9,456 nucleotides of DNA, from the NCBI GenBank assembly GCA_016935715.1, contig JAFGQJ010000365.1, positions 1 through 9,456 on the forward strand, given 5' to 3'. The translations under genes and the position numbers were made by a program. Each line of letters starts with the position of its first letter. Position 1 is the stretch's first letter. Positions 1-5,513 of this stretch are shown one piece after another. Under the pieces are notes generated by a model. The model was not told the DNA's origin. It did no database searches and saw only the letters and a program-made list of their open reading frames with translations. Source of the DNA: Spirochaetales bacterium. GTDB lineage: Bacteria; Spirochaetota; Spirochaetia; SZUA-6; DRHE01.

Positions 1-738
1 GGCAGTTTCGGGGGCAGGAAGCTGGGGAGCTTCGGCGACATCGGCGCCTTCTCCCTCCAGTACCACAAGATCATCACCTCGGGGGAAGGGGGCGTGCTGG
101 CCACGGACGACGATCTGCTGTACACCCGCTCCCAGGCCTACCACGACGTGGCGGCCTGCTGGCGCAAGGACCGCTTCGCCCCGCCCGAGTTCGCGGGAGA
201 GATCTTTTTCGGGGTGAACTTCCGCATGAGCGAGCTCACCGGAGCGGTGGCCCTGGCCCAGTTCGGCAAGCTCGACGGCATCGTGGCCCGCATGCGGCAC
301 AACAAGAAGCGCATCAAGGACGGAATCCTGGATCTGAAATCCAGGGGTGTCGAGTTCCGGGAGGTCACCGACCAGGACGGGGACACGGCGGTCTGCCTGA
401 TCCTCTACCTCCCCGAGGCGGACAAGGTGGAGCGCTTCGTCGATGCACTCAACGCGGAGGGCGTGGAGGCGGCGGGGATCTACAACAAGGGCATTCCCGA
501 CTGGCACGTGTACCAGCACTGGACCATGCTGCACGGCAAGATGATGCCCACCCGGAAGGGATGCCCCTTCAACTGTCCCCTGTCCGGGTCCGTTCCCGAG
601 TACAAGCCGGATGCCTGTCCCCAGACGGCCGCCTGGCTGTCCCGCAGCGTGCATCTGGACATTCCGCCGCAGATGGGCGACGAGCAGTGCGACCAGATAG
701 CCGAAGGCGTGCGCAAGGTCGCCTCGGTGCTGCTGTAG
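1..738 (+). CDS. DegT/DnrJ/EryC1-family PLP aminotransferase, 3' part (5' end outside window)
   Basis: The reading frame is open from base 1 to a TAG at 736-738, giving 245 visible residues of a family usually 370-440 long, so the N-terminal third or more is missing. Near the visible start comes the family's cofactor segment, FGDIGAFSLQYHKIITSGEGG, in which Lys23 of the fragment should form the PLP Schiff base. FGVNFRMSELTGA (about residues 70-82) is the other hallmark of this fold-I group. Members transaminate keto-sugars or keto-cyclitols, usually with glutamate or glutamine as amino donor, in the cytoplasm. A C-terminal stretch holds three cysteines (fragment residues 188, 192 and 206, as CPFNC then CP), which I recall from some uncharacterised subgroups. 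The isomerase gene follows after 27 nt, so the two are probably co-transcribed. Family is secure; the substrate is unknown. The first ATG in the window, at 94, is internal and not a start. Confidence 0.93.
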   Translation, partial: GSFGGRKLGSFGDIGAFSLQYHKIITSGEGGVLATDDDLLYTRSQAYHDVAACWRKDRFAPPEFAGEIFFGVNFRMSELTGAVALAQFGKLDGIVARMRHNKKRIKDGILDLKSRGVEFREVTDQDGDTAVCLILYLPEADKVERFVDALNAEGVEAAGIYNKGIPDWHVYQHWTMLHGKMMPTRKGCPFNCPLSGSVPEYKPDACPQTAAWLSRSVHLDIPPQMGDEQCDQIAEGVRKVASVLL

Positions 739-754
739 GGAAACGGAGATACAA

Positions 755-758
755 GGAG
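755..758 (+). promoter_or_regulatory. Shine-Dalgarno of the TIM-barrel isomerase, lying in a tandem repeat
   Basis: AAGGAG at 753-758 sits 7 nt before the ATG at 766. The octamer GGAGATAC occurs twice, at 745-752 and 755-762, separated by AA, so there are two purine-rich sites in tandem and only the second is at ideal spacing. Confidence 0.7.
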
Positions 759-765
759 ATACGCA

Positions 766-1578
766 ATGGCAAACATCGGTGTATGCATCGAACCGTTTTT
801 TTCCGACCTTCCCTATCGGGACAGGCTGGCCAGGGTGCACGAGCTCGGGTTCAAGTACTACGAGTTCTGGTTCCACAACATGCGCTTCGACGGCAGCGCC
901 CTGATCCCGGAGGACAAGGACTTCGAGGAGCTCGCCGAATTGAACGAGAAGTACGGGCTGAGCTGCACGGACTTCGTGTTCAACCATCCCGACGGCGGCG
1001 TCGTCGGAGCCATGATCGACGAGCAGGATCGCGGCCTGATCCTGGATAGCTTCGAGGGGATGATCGAGCTGGCCAGGAAGATCGGCTGCAGGGCCTTCAT
1101 CAGCGGGGCGGGAAACAACGTTCCCGGCTTGTCCCGGGAGCGGGCCATCGAGAACATGATCGGGACTTTGAAGGCCTGCGCAGCCACGGCTGAGAAGAGC
1201 GGCGTCACCCTGATCCTGGAGCCGTTCAACACCCGGGTCGATCACCCGGACTACTTCCTGGACGACCCCCACACCTGCATCCGGGTGCTGAAAGAGGTGG
1301 GCAGCGACAGCGTCAAGATGCTGTACGACATCTACCACATGCAGATCATGGACGGAAACGTGGTGGCCTTCATCCGGGAGAACATCCGGCACATCGGTCA
1401 CTTCCACGTGGCCGGGGTGCCGGGGCGCCACGAGCCCTACGACTGCGAGCTGAACTATCCGTTCATCCTCCGGGAGATCGACAAGCTCGGCTACGAGGGC
1501 GGAGTGGGCCTGGAGTACTGGCCCACGATCGATCCCGGGCAGTCCCTGAAGCGGACCAAAGCCTACCTGGAAGGTTGA
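766..1578 (+). CDS. TIM-barrel sugar isomerase/epimerase, hydroxypyruvate isomerase-like
   Basis: This 270-residue protein has the usual length of the xylose isomerase-like TIM-barrel (AP endonuclease 2) superfamily. Residues 151-162, LEPFNTRVDHPD, match the hydroxypyruvate isomerase signature. Expected divalent-metal ligands are Glu152, Asp188 (in YDIYH), His214 (in HFHVAG) and Glu250 (in GLEYW). The GRHEP segment (220-224) is also typical of the group. Members interconvert hydroxypyruvate and tartronate semialdehyde or epimerise/isomerise keto-sugars such as ketogluconates; the barrel alone does not tell which. The ATG has an AAGGAG site 7 nt upstream and follows the aminotransferase by 27 nt, so a shared operon is likely. 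It ends 43 nt before the convergent toxin gene. Family assignment is strong; the exact reaction is an inference. Confidence 0.9.
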   Translation: MANIGVCIEPFFSDLPYRDRLARVHELGFKYYEFWFHNMRFDGSALIPEDKDFEELAELNEKYGLSCTDFVFNHPDGGVVGAMIDEQDRGLILDSFEGMIELARKIGCRAFISGAGNNVPGLSRERAIENMIGTLKACAATAEKSGVTLILEPFNTRVDHPDYFLDDPHTCIRVLKEVGSDSVKMLYDIYHMQIMDGNVVAFIRENIRHIGHFHVAGVPGRHEPYDCELNYPFILREIDKLGYEGGVGLEYWPTIDPGQSLKRTKAYLEG

Positions 1579-1596
1579 GGATTTCGGGGGATCGCC

Positions 1597-1621
1597 GCCT
1601 CCGGCTTCGAAGCAGAGAGGC
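1597..1621. terminator. Weak hairpin between convergent isomerase and toxin genes
   Basis: GCCTC (1597-1601) pairs with GAGGC (1617-1621). Inside it, after a small internal loop, GCT/AGC closes a TCGA loop (1604-1613). It lies in the 43-nt convergent gap and could slow transcription from either side. There is no T-run on either strand, so it is not a canonical intrinsic terminator. Confidence 0.25.
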
Positions 1622-2017
1622 TCAGAAGATGCGGGTCAGGCCGGGGTGGCAATCGAATCCCGCATCGAAGCTCATGATTCGCGATATCCCGTGTCGAAGC
1701 ATGATCGCAACGTGCAGGGCGTCACGGGCGGACAGGCCGGGGTAGCCGAGGGATACGCTCAAGGCCCGTTCGACGTCCCGCTGCTCCACCGGATGGACTT
1801 CATCCACGACGCCGAGGAGAACCTCGAATGCAGGCTGTATCGCCTCCCGGCGATCGATGGCGAGGTAACGATGAAGGATCTCCTGCAGCACCTCGGCATC
1901 GGTCACCAGCCGGGTACCCTCGGAGGAGAATTGTTCGAGGAGCCGCCTCGCATCGATCTTGTGAGGATGATCGGCGCCCACGAGGTACATCGGGATGTTG
2001 GAGTCCACGAGGACCAT
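1622..2017 (-). CDS. vapC: PIN-domain toxin ribonuclease (VapC-like)
   Basis: The 131-residue product has the length and layout of a VapC toxin, a Mg/Mn-dependent endoribonuclease that cleaves tRNA or rRNA when not held by its antitoxin. It opens with the hydrophobic strand MVLVDSN carrying Asp5, then Glu46 (in AEVLQEI), Asp99 (in SARDALHVA) and Asp118 (in SFDAGFD). These are the four acidic positions expected for the PIN active site, so the toxin looks catalytically intact. Its ATG overlaps the antitoxin stop by one base (TGATG on the minus strand), which implies translational coupling and a fixed toxin:antitoxin ratio. The name vapC is a family-level label only. The cassette lies opposite to the metabolic genes that flank it. 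Confidence 0.88.
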   Translation of the reverse strand: MVLVDSNIPMYLVGADHPHKIDARRLLEQFSSEGTRLVTDAEVLQEILHRYLAIDRREAIQPAFEVLLGVVDEVHPVEQRDVERALSVSLGYPGLSARDALHVAIMLRHGISRIMSFDAGFDCHPGLTRIF

Positions 2018-2262
2018 CAGCTCAGGTAGCCCTTCTCGATCTCGGCGAGCATCTGCTCAATGTCGCCGGTGGGAAACTCATGGCGGGCAGCGGCCCGGAT
2101 CGACGCGATCTTCCTGGCAGCGTCCTTGGCGGATCGGCTCCTGCGGGCGGCACGGAGCGCGTGCCGTACCCACTGCGAGACTGTCATGTGCTCCTGCCGG
2201 GCTACCGACTGGATCTCCTCCATCTCCTGATCGCTGAGGATCACCTGCAATCGCTTACTCAT
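2017..2262 (-). CDS. vapB: Ribbon-helix-helix antitoxin (VapB-like)
   Basis: This 81-residue protein begins with MSKRLQVILSDQEMEEI, a short basic beta-strand followed by a helix, then a second helix around residues 27-40 (TVSQWVRHALRAA). That is the ribbon-helix-helix (CopG/MetJ-like) DNA-binding fold. The Arg/Lys-rich middle (34-60) links to a C-terminal segment, EFPTGDIEQMLAEIEKGYLS, which probably wraps the PIN toxin and blocks its active site. Antitoxins of this type repress their own promoter as a toxin-antitoxin complex. The ATG at 2262 is required to keep the DNA-contacting beta-strand, yet it lies only 6 nt after a consensus -10 and has no Shine-Dalgarno, so the transcript is probably leaderless. 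Exact antitoxin subfamily is uncertain. Confidence 0.85.
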   Translation of the reverse strand: MSKRLQVILSDQEMEEIQSVARQEHMTVSQWVRHALRAARRSRSAKDAARKIASIRAAARHEFPTGDIEQMLAEIEKGYLS

Positions 2263-2294
2263 GTAAAGAGTATAATTTGCTAATTACTATGAGT
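2257..2294. repeat. Inverted repeat ACTCAT / ATGAGT flanking the antitoxin promoter
   Basis: ACTCAT (2257-2262) and ATGAGT (2289-2294) form a perfect 6-bp inverted repeat with a 26-bp centre that contains the -10. One arm includes the antitoxin start codon and the other overlaps the -35. The arrangement would suit two half-sites for an autorepressing ribbon-helix-helix complex, but 6-bp matches can arise by chance. Confidence 0.35.
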
Positions 2295-2297
2295 CAA
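2269..2297 (-). promoter_or_regulatory. Sigma70-type promoter of the antitoxin-toxin pair
   Basis: Read on the minus strand there is TTGACT (2297-2292), a 17-nt spacer, then TATACT (2274-2269): one mismatch to consensus in each hexamer at optimal spacing. Only 6 bases separate the -10 from the antitoxin ATG at 2262, so the predicted transcription start is at or within a base or two of the A of the ATG. The patch is strikingly AT-rich compared with its surroundings. Confidence 0.78.
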
Positions 2298-2388
2298 GAG
2301 ATCCAGCCTCTCGCAAATCGAGCCGGGTCGATCGGAGCGTACGTTCCCGCCCTGCAGAGCTGCGAGCACTCCGAGCGCGCCCCCGGCG

Positions 2389-2417
2389 TTGCCAGGGAAT
2401 TACAAACCCTCTATACT
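2389..2417 (+). promoter_or_regulatory. Sigma70-type promoter of the transhydrogenase operon
   Basis: TTGCCA (2389-2394), a 17-nt spacer and TATACT (2412-2417) match the sigma70 consensus well, in an otherwise GC-rich region. Transcription should start near 2424, leaving a leader of about 65 nt before the ATG at 2489. This gives the four downstream genes their own promoter, independent of the aminotransferase-isomerase pair. Confidence 0.7.
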
Positions 2418-2433
2418 GTTCAGGCGTCAAGCG

Positions 2434-2473
2434 GATGCGCCGCGGGATTTTCTCTGCGGACGGGCGGCGCATC
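2434..2473 (+). promoter_or_regulatory. 10-bp perfect stem in the leader, abutting the ribosome binding site
   Basis: GATGCGCCGC (2434-2443) and GCGGCGCATC (2464-2473) are exact reverse complements separated by 20 nt. In RNA this is a very stable stem starting about 10 nt into the predicted transcript and ending one base before GGGAAAGG (2474-2481), the Shine-Dalgarno of the gene at 2489. It could control translation or mRNA stability, or be a DNA operator just downstream of the promoter. No known riboswitch class is recognised. Confidence 0.55.
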
Positions 2474-2488
2474 GGGAAAGGCATCCGA

Positions 2489-3766
2489 ATGAAACACGAA
2501 ACCGTGCTGACCATGAGCTCGGCGGCCATCAAATACGGATTCGGCGCCACCCGGGAGGTGGGCTTCGATCTCAGGGAGCTGGGCGCCTCCAGGGTCATGG
2601 TGGTCACCGACCGGCGCCTGGCGGATCTTCCCCCCGTGGGCGCGGTGCTGGAGAGCCTGAAGAAGGAGAAGATCGAGGCGGTGTTGTTCGCCGAAACGCG
2701 CATCGAGCCCACCGACGGGTCCCTCAAGGAGGCGGTGCGCTTCGCCCGGGAGGGACGTTTCGACGGATTCGTCGGCGTGGGCGGCGGCTCCAGCATGGAC
2801 ACGGCCAAGGCGGCCAATCTGTACTCCACCTACCCCGCCGATTTCCTCAGCTACGTGAACGCCCCGATCGGGGAGGGAAAAGCGGTTCCCGGTCCGTTGA
2901 AACCGATGGTCGGCATCCCCACCACCGCCGGCACGGGCAGCGAGACCACCGGAGTGATCATCTTCGACCTGGTGGAGATGCACGCCAAGACGGGCATCGC
3001 CCACCGGCACATCCGGCCGAACCTGGGGATCGTGGACCCGGAGAACACCCGCACCCTGCCGCGCATGGCCGCGGCCTGCACCGGCTTCGACGTGCTGGTG
3101 CACGCCCTGGAATCCTACACCAACCTGCCCTTCGACCGCAGGGAGGCGCCGCGCAGCCCGGCGGACCGGCCCGCCTACCAGGGTTCCAATCCGATCAGCG
3201 ACGTCTGGGCGGCCAAAGCCATCCAGCTGGTCAGTCCGAGCATCCTCCGCGTGGTGGAGCATCCGGACGACGAGGAGGCCAGGAGCAGCATGATCATCGC
3301 CGCCACCTTCGCCGGCATCGGCTTCGGCAACGCCGGGCTTCACCTGCCCCACGGCATGTCCTACCCGGTTTCCGGCATGGTGCGGGACTACGTCCCGGAA
3401 GGCTACCCGCCGGGCCGGCCCATCATACCCCACGGCATGGCCGTGGTCCTCAACGCGCCGGCCGCCCTGCGCTTCACCGGCCCGGCCCGGCCGCAGCGTC
3501 ACCTGGAGGCGGCCCGCCTGATGGGCGCAGCGACCGGCGGTGCGGCGGAGGAGCAGGCCGGAGAGATCCTGGCAGATGCGGTGATCGACCTGATGAAGAA
3601 GACCGGCATGCCCAACGGACTCTCCGCCGTGGGGTACTCGCAGGCGGACGTGGACCAACTGGTGGAAGGGACCCTGCCCCAGCACAGGGTGACCGGACTC
3701 TGCCCGCGGCCGTTCGGCCGCGAGGAGCTGCGTCGGATTTTCCTCGACTCCCTCACACTCTGGTAG
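2489..3766 (+). CDS. Iron-type alcohol dehydrogenase of the hydroxyacid-oxoacid transhydrogenase (ADHFE1) group
   Basis: The 425-residue protein resembles animal ADHFE1 along its whole length: an N-terminal ETVLTMSSAAIKYG block, GGGSSMDTAKAANLY (98-112), APIGEG (125-130), PTTAGTGSETTGV (144-156), RPAYQGSNPISD (227-238), AGIGFGNAG (275-283) and SQADVDQLVEGTLPQ (384-398). Fe ligands should be Asp201, His205, His288 and His315, all present. ADHFE1 oxidises 4-hydroxybutyrate or similar hydroxyacids while reducing 2-oxoglutarate to 2-hydroxyglutarate, using a cofactor that stays bound. I infer a related hydroxyacid/ketoacid reaction here; the substrate is not shown. The ATG at 2489 is chosen because GGGAAAGG lies 7 nt upstream and similarity begins there. 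An in-frame ATG at 2435 would bury itself in the leader stem. It is the first gene of a four-gene operon. Confidence 0.88.
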   Translation: MKHETVLTMSSAAIKYGFGATREVGFDLRELGASRVMVVTDRRLADLPPVGAVLESLKKEKIEAVLFAETRIEPTDGSLKEAVRFAREGRFDGFVGVGGGSSMDTAKAANLYSTYPADFLSYVNAPIGEGKAVPGPLKPMVGIPTTAGTGSETTGVIIFDLVEMHAKTGIAHRHIRPNLGIVDPENTRTLPRMAAACTGFDVLVHALESYTNLPFDRREAPRSPADRPAYQGSNPISDVWAAKAIQLVSPSILRVVEHPDDEEARSSMIIAATFAGIGFGNAGLHLPHGMSYPVSGMVRDYVPEGYPPGRPIIPHGMAVVLNAPAALRFTGPARPQRHLEAARLMGAATGGAAEEQAGEILADAVIDLMKKTGMPNGLSAVGYSQADVDQLVEGTLPQHRVTGLCPRPFGREELRRIFLDSLTLW

Positions 3767-3782
3767 AAAGGAAGGACAGACA

Positions 3783-4514
3783 ATGTCGAAAATGATCGTC
3801 GTCACAGGCGCCAGCACCGGCATAGGCGCCGAAACCGCGCGGCTGCTCGCCGAGGGCAACAACATCTTCATCCACTACAATTCCTCCAGGGAGGCTGCCG
3901 AACAGACCGCGGCGGAGGTGCAGGAGCGGGGCGGAACGGCCCACCTGGTTCAGGCGGACCTGTTCGGGGAGGCCGGCTGCGACGCCCTGTATGCCGAAGT
4001 ATCGGTGATGACCAACCGGGTCGACGTCCTGGTGAACAACGCCGGCGGGCTGGTGCAGCGGCAGGCCGTCGGGGAGCTGGAGTGGGGCACGATGGAGCGG
4101 ATCTTCGCCCTGAACACCTTTTCGACCATGCTCCTCACCTCCCTGTTCGTTCCCCTCCTGGAAAAGGGAACCGATCCCTGCGTCGTGAACGTCACCTCCA
4201 TCGCGGCCCGGCACGGCGCACCGACCGCCACCCTCTACGGGGCGGCCAAGGGGGCCATCGACAGCTTCACCCGCGGAGCCGCGGCCGAGCTGGCTCCGAA
4301 GATCAGGGTGAACGCCGTCGCACCGGGGGTCATCGACACCCCCTTCCACGAGCGCTACTCCACCCCCGAGCGGATGGAAAAGTTCAGGAAGAGCACGCCC
4401 CTCGATCGGAACGGCCGTCCGCAGGACGTGGCCAGGGCGATCCGCTTCCTGATCGAGAACGACTTCATCACCGGCGAAACGATCGACATCAACGGCGGCC
4501 TGTTCATGCGTTGA
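3783..4514 (+). CDS. Classical short-chain dehydrogenase/reductase (SDR)
   Basis: This 243-residue protein is a complete classical SDR, which are usually about 250 residues. TGASTGIG (8-15) is the dinucleotide-binding motif, NNAG (85-88) follows, and the catalytic tetrad is Asn111, Ser139, Tyr152 and Lys156 (in YGAAK). Asp59 contacts the adenine. The segment after the second beta-strand, NSSREAAE (33-40), has no acidic residue at its start and carries an Arg, which favours NADP(H), though this is a weak guide. Members oxidise or reduce a hydroxyl/keto group on sugars, polyols or acyl chains. The gene starts 17 nt after the transhydrogenase stop with AAGGA 6 nt before the ATG, and 26 nt separate it from the next gene. 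Substrate is unknown, presumably an intermediate of the operon's pathway. Confidence 0.93.
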   Translation: MSKMIVVTGASTGIGAETARLLAEGNNIFIHYNSSREAAEQTAAEVQERGGTAHLVQADLFGEAGCDALYAEVSVMTNRVDVLVNNAGGLVQRQAVGELEWGTMERIFALNTFSTMLLTSLFVPLLEKGTDPCVVNVTSIAARHGAPTATLYGAAKGAIDSFTRGAAAELAPKIRVNAVAPGVIDTPFHERYSTPERMEKFRKSTPLDRNGRPQDVARAIRFLIENDFITGETIDINGGLFMR

Positions 4515-4540
4515 GCAGGACGGAGAAAGAGGAGGACGAG

Positions 4541-5494
4541 ATGAGAATCGCTGTTCTGGGCGCAACGGGACACGTTGGGGGGTACCTGGTTCCCCGCCTA
4601 GTGGAGCTGGGCCACGAGGTGACGGCGGTCAGCAGGGGAAGGCGCGAGCCCTACCGGACCCACGCGGCCTGGAAGGACGTGCGCCGGGTACAGCTGGATC
4701 GCGAGGCCCTGGAGGCCGAAGGCACCTTCGCCGCGAAGATCCTGGCTCTGTCCCCGGATGTCGTGGTCGACATGATCTGCTTCACCGCCGACAGCGCCCG
4801 CCATCTGGTCGAGGCTCTGAAGGGGGCGGTTCAGCACTACCTGTGCTGCGGCACGATCTGGGTGCACGGGCACAGCACCGTCGTGCCCACCACGGAGAGC
4901 GCTCCCCGCCGGCCCTTCGGGGAATACGGGGTCCGCAAGGAAGAGATGGAGCGCTACCTCCTGGAGCAGGCCCGGCTTCACGGCTTTCCGGCCACGGTCC
5001 TGCACCCAGGGCACATCGTGGGAGAGGGCTGGCCGCCCCTGAACCCGGCGGGGAACTTCAATCCCCGGGTGTTCGAGCTCCTTGCCGGCGGGCGGGAGCT
5101 GCCCCTTCCCAACCTGGGCTTGGAAACGGTCCACCACGTGCACGCGGACGACGTGGCCCAGGGATTCGTCAGGGCGATCGCCAACTGGAGCGCATCGGTC
5201 GCAGAGAGCTTCCACCTCGTCTCCCCGACTGCCCTCACCCTGAGGGGCTACGCGGAAAAGGCGGCGGCCTGGTTCGGCAGGGAGGCGAAGCTGCGCTTCC
5301 TGCCCTGGGAGCAGTGGAAGCAGGGCGAAACGGAAGAGGATGCCGGCTACACCTGGGACCACATCGCCCACAGCCCCAACTGCAGCATCGAGAAGGCCGG
5401 GCGGCTGCTGGGCTACCAGCCCCGCTACGCCTCCCTGGAGGCGGTACACGAGTCCGTGCGGTGGCTGATCGAACACGAGGTGATATCCGTCTGA
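4541..5494 (+). CDS. NAD(P)-dependent epimerase/dehydratase (extended SDR)
   Basis: The 317-residue product begins MRIAVLGATGHVGGYL, with the extended-SDR motif GxxGxxG at Gly7, Gly10 and Gly13. Aligning LCCGTIWVHG (101-110) with the family's serine loop puts Thr105 at the catalytic Ser/Thr position, with Tyr129 and Lys133 (in YGVRK) completing the triad. The region after it, HPGHIVGEGW then HHVHADDVAQGF (about 196-207), is the usual substrate-side segment. Members epimerise, dehydrate or oxidise sugars, often as nucleotide sugars; some act on free sugar acids. An AGGAGG site lies 5 nt before the ATG. An in-frame upstream extension exists but overlaps the SDR gene and lacks similarity, so 4541 is the start. 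It sits third in the operon. Which sugar it uses is unknown. Confidence 0.88.
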   Translation: MRIAVLGATGHVGGYLVPRLVELGHEVTAVSRGRREPYRTHAAWKDVRRVQLDREALEAEGTFAAKILALSPDVVVDMICFTADSARHLVEALKGAVQHYLCCGTIWVHGHSTVVPTTESAPRRPFGEYGVRKEEMERYLLEQARLHGFPATVLHPGHIVGEGWPPLNPAGNFNPRVFELLAGGRELPLPNLGLETVHHVHADDVAQGFVRAIANWSASVAESFHLVSPTALTLRGYAEKAAAWFGREAKLRFLPWEQWKQGETEEDAGYTWDHIAHSPNCSIEKAGRLLGYQPRYASLEAVHESVRWLIEHEVISV

Positions 5495-5498
5495 GGCG

Positions 5499-5513
5499 AG
5501 GAGGGAGCACTTG
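5499..5513 (+). promoter_or_regulatory. Strong Shine-Dalgarno that fixes a TTG start
   Basis: AGGAGG at 5499-5504 is 6 nt before TTG at 5511-5513. No ATG or GTG lies in frame before the conserved first strand of the kinase (YDVIVAG), so this site decides the start. The less efficient initiation codon may lower kinase output relative to the upstream operon genes. Confidence 0.75.

Noticed and set aside
2435..2488. Upstream in-frame ATG for the transhydrogenase
   Set aside because: It lies within the leader stem, only about 11 nt after the predicted transcription start, without a Shine-Dalgarno, and the added 18 residues do not resemble the family.
2289..2492. Small plus-strand open frame whose TGA overlaps the transhydrogenase ATG
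   Set aside because: The overlap looks like coupling, but there is no Shine-Dalgarno, no similarity, and the likely promoter at 2389-2417 lies inside it, so it would not be fully transcribed.
2420..3871. A 483-codon open frame on the minus strand opposite the transhydrogenase
   Set aside because: Low-complexity composition, no family resemblance, and it crosses the start of the SDR gene; it is a shadow of the real gene.
4082..4540. In-frame upstream extension of the epimerase gene
   Set aside because: It overlaps the well-supported SDR gene in another frame and reads as Arg/Pro-rich sequence; the start with AGGAGG at 4541 fits the Rossmann fold.
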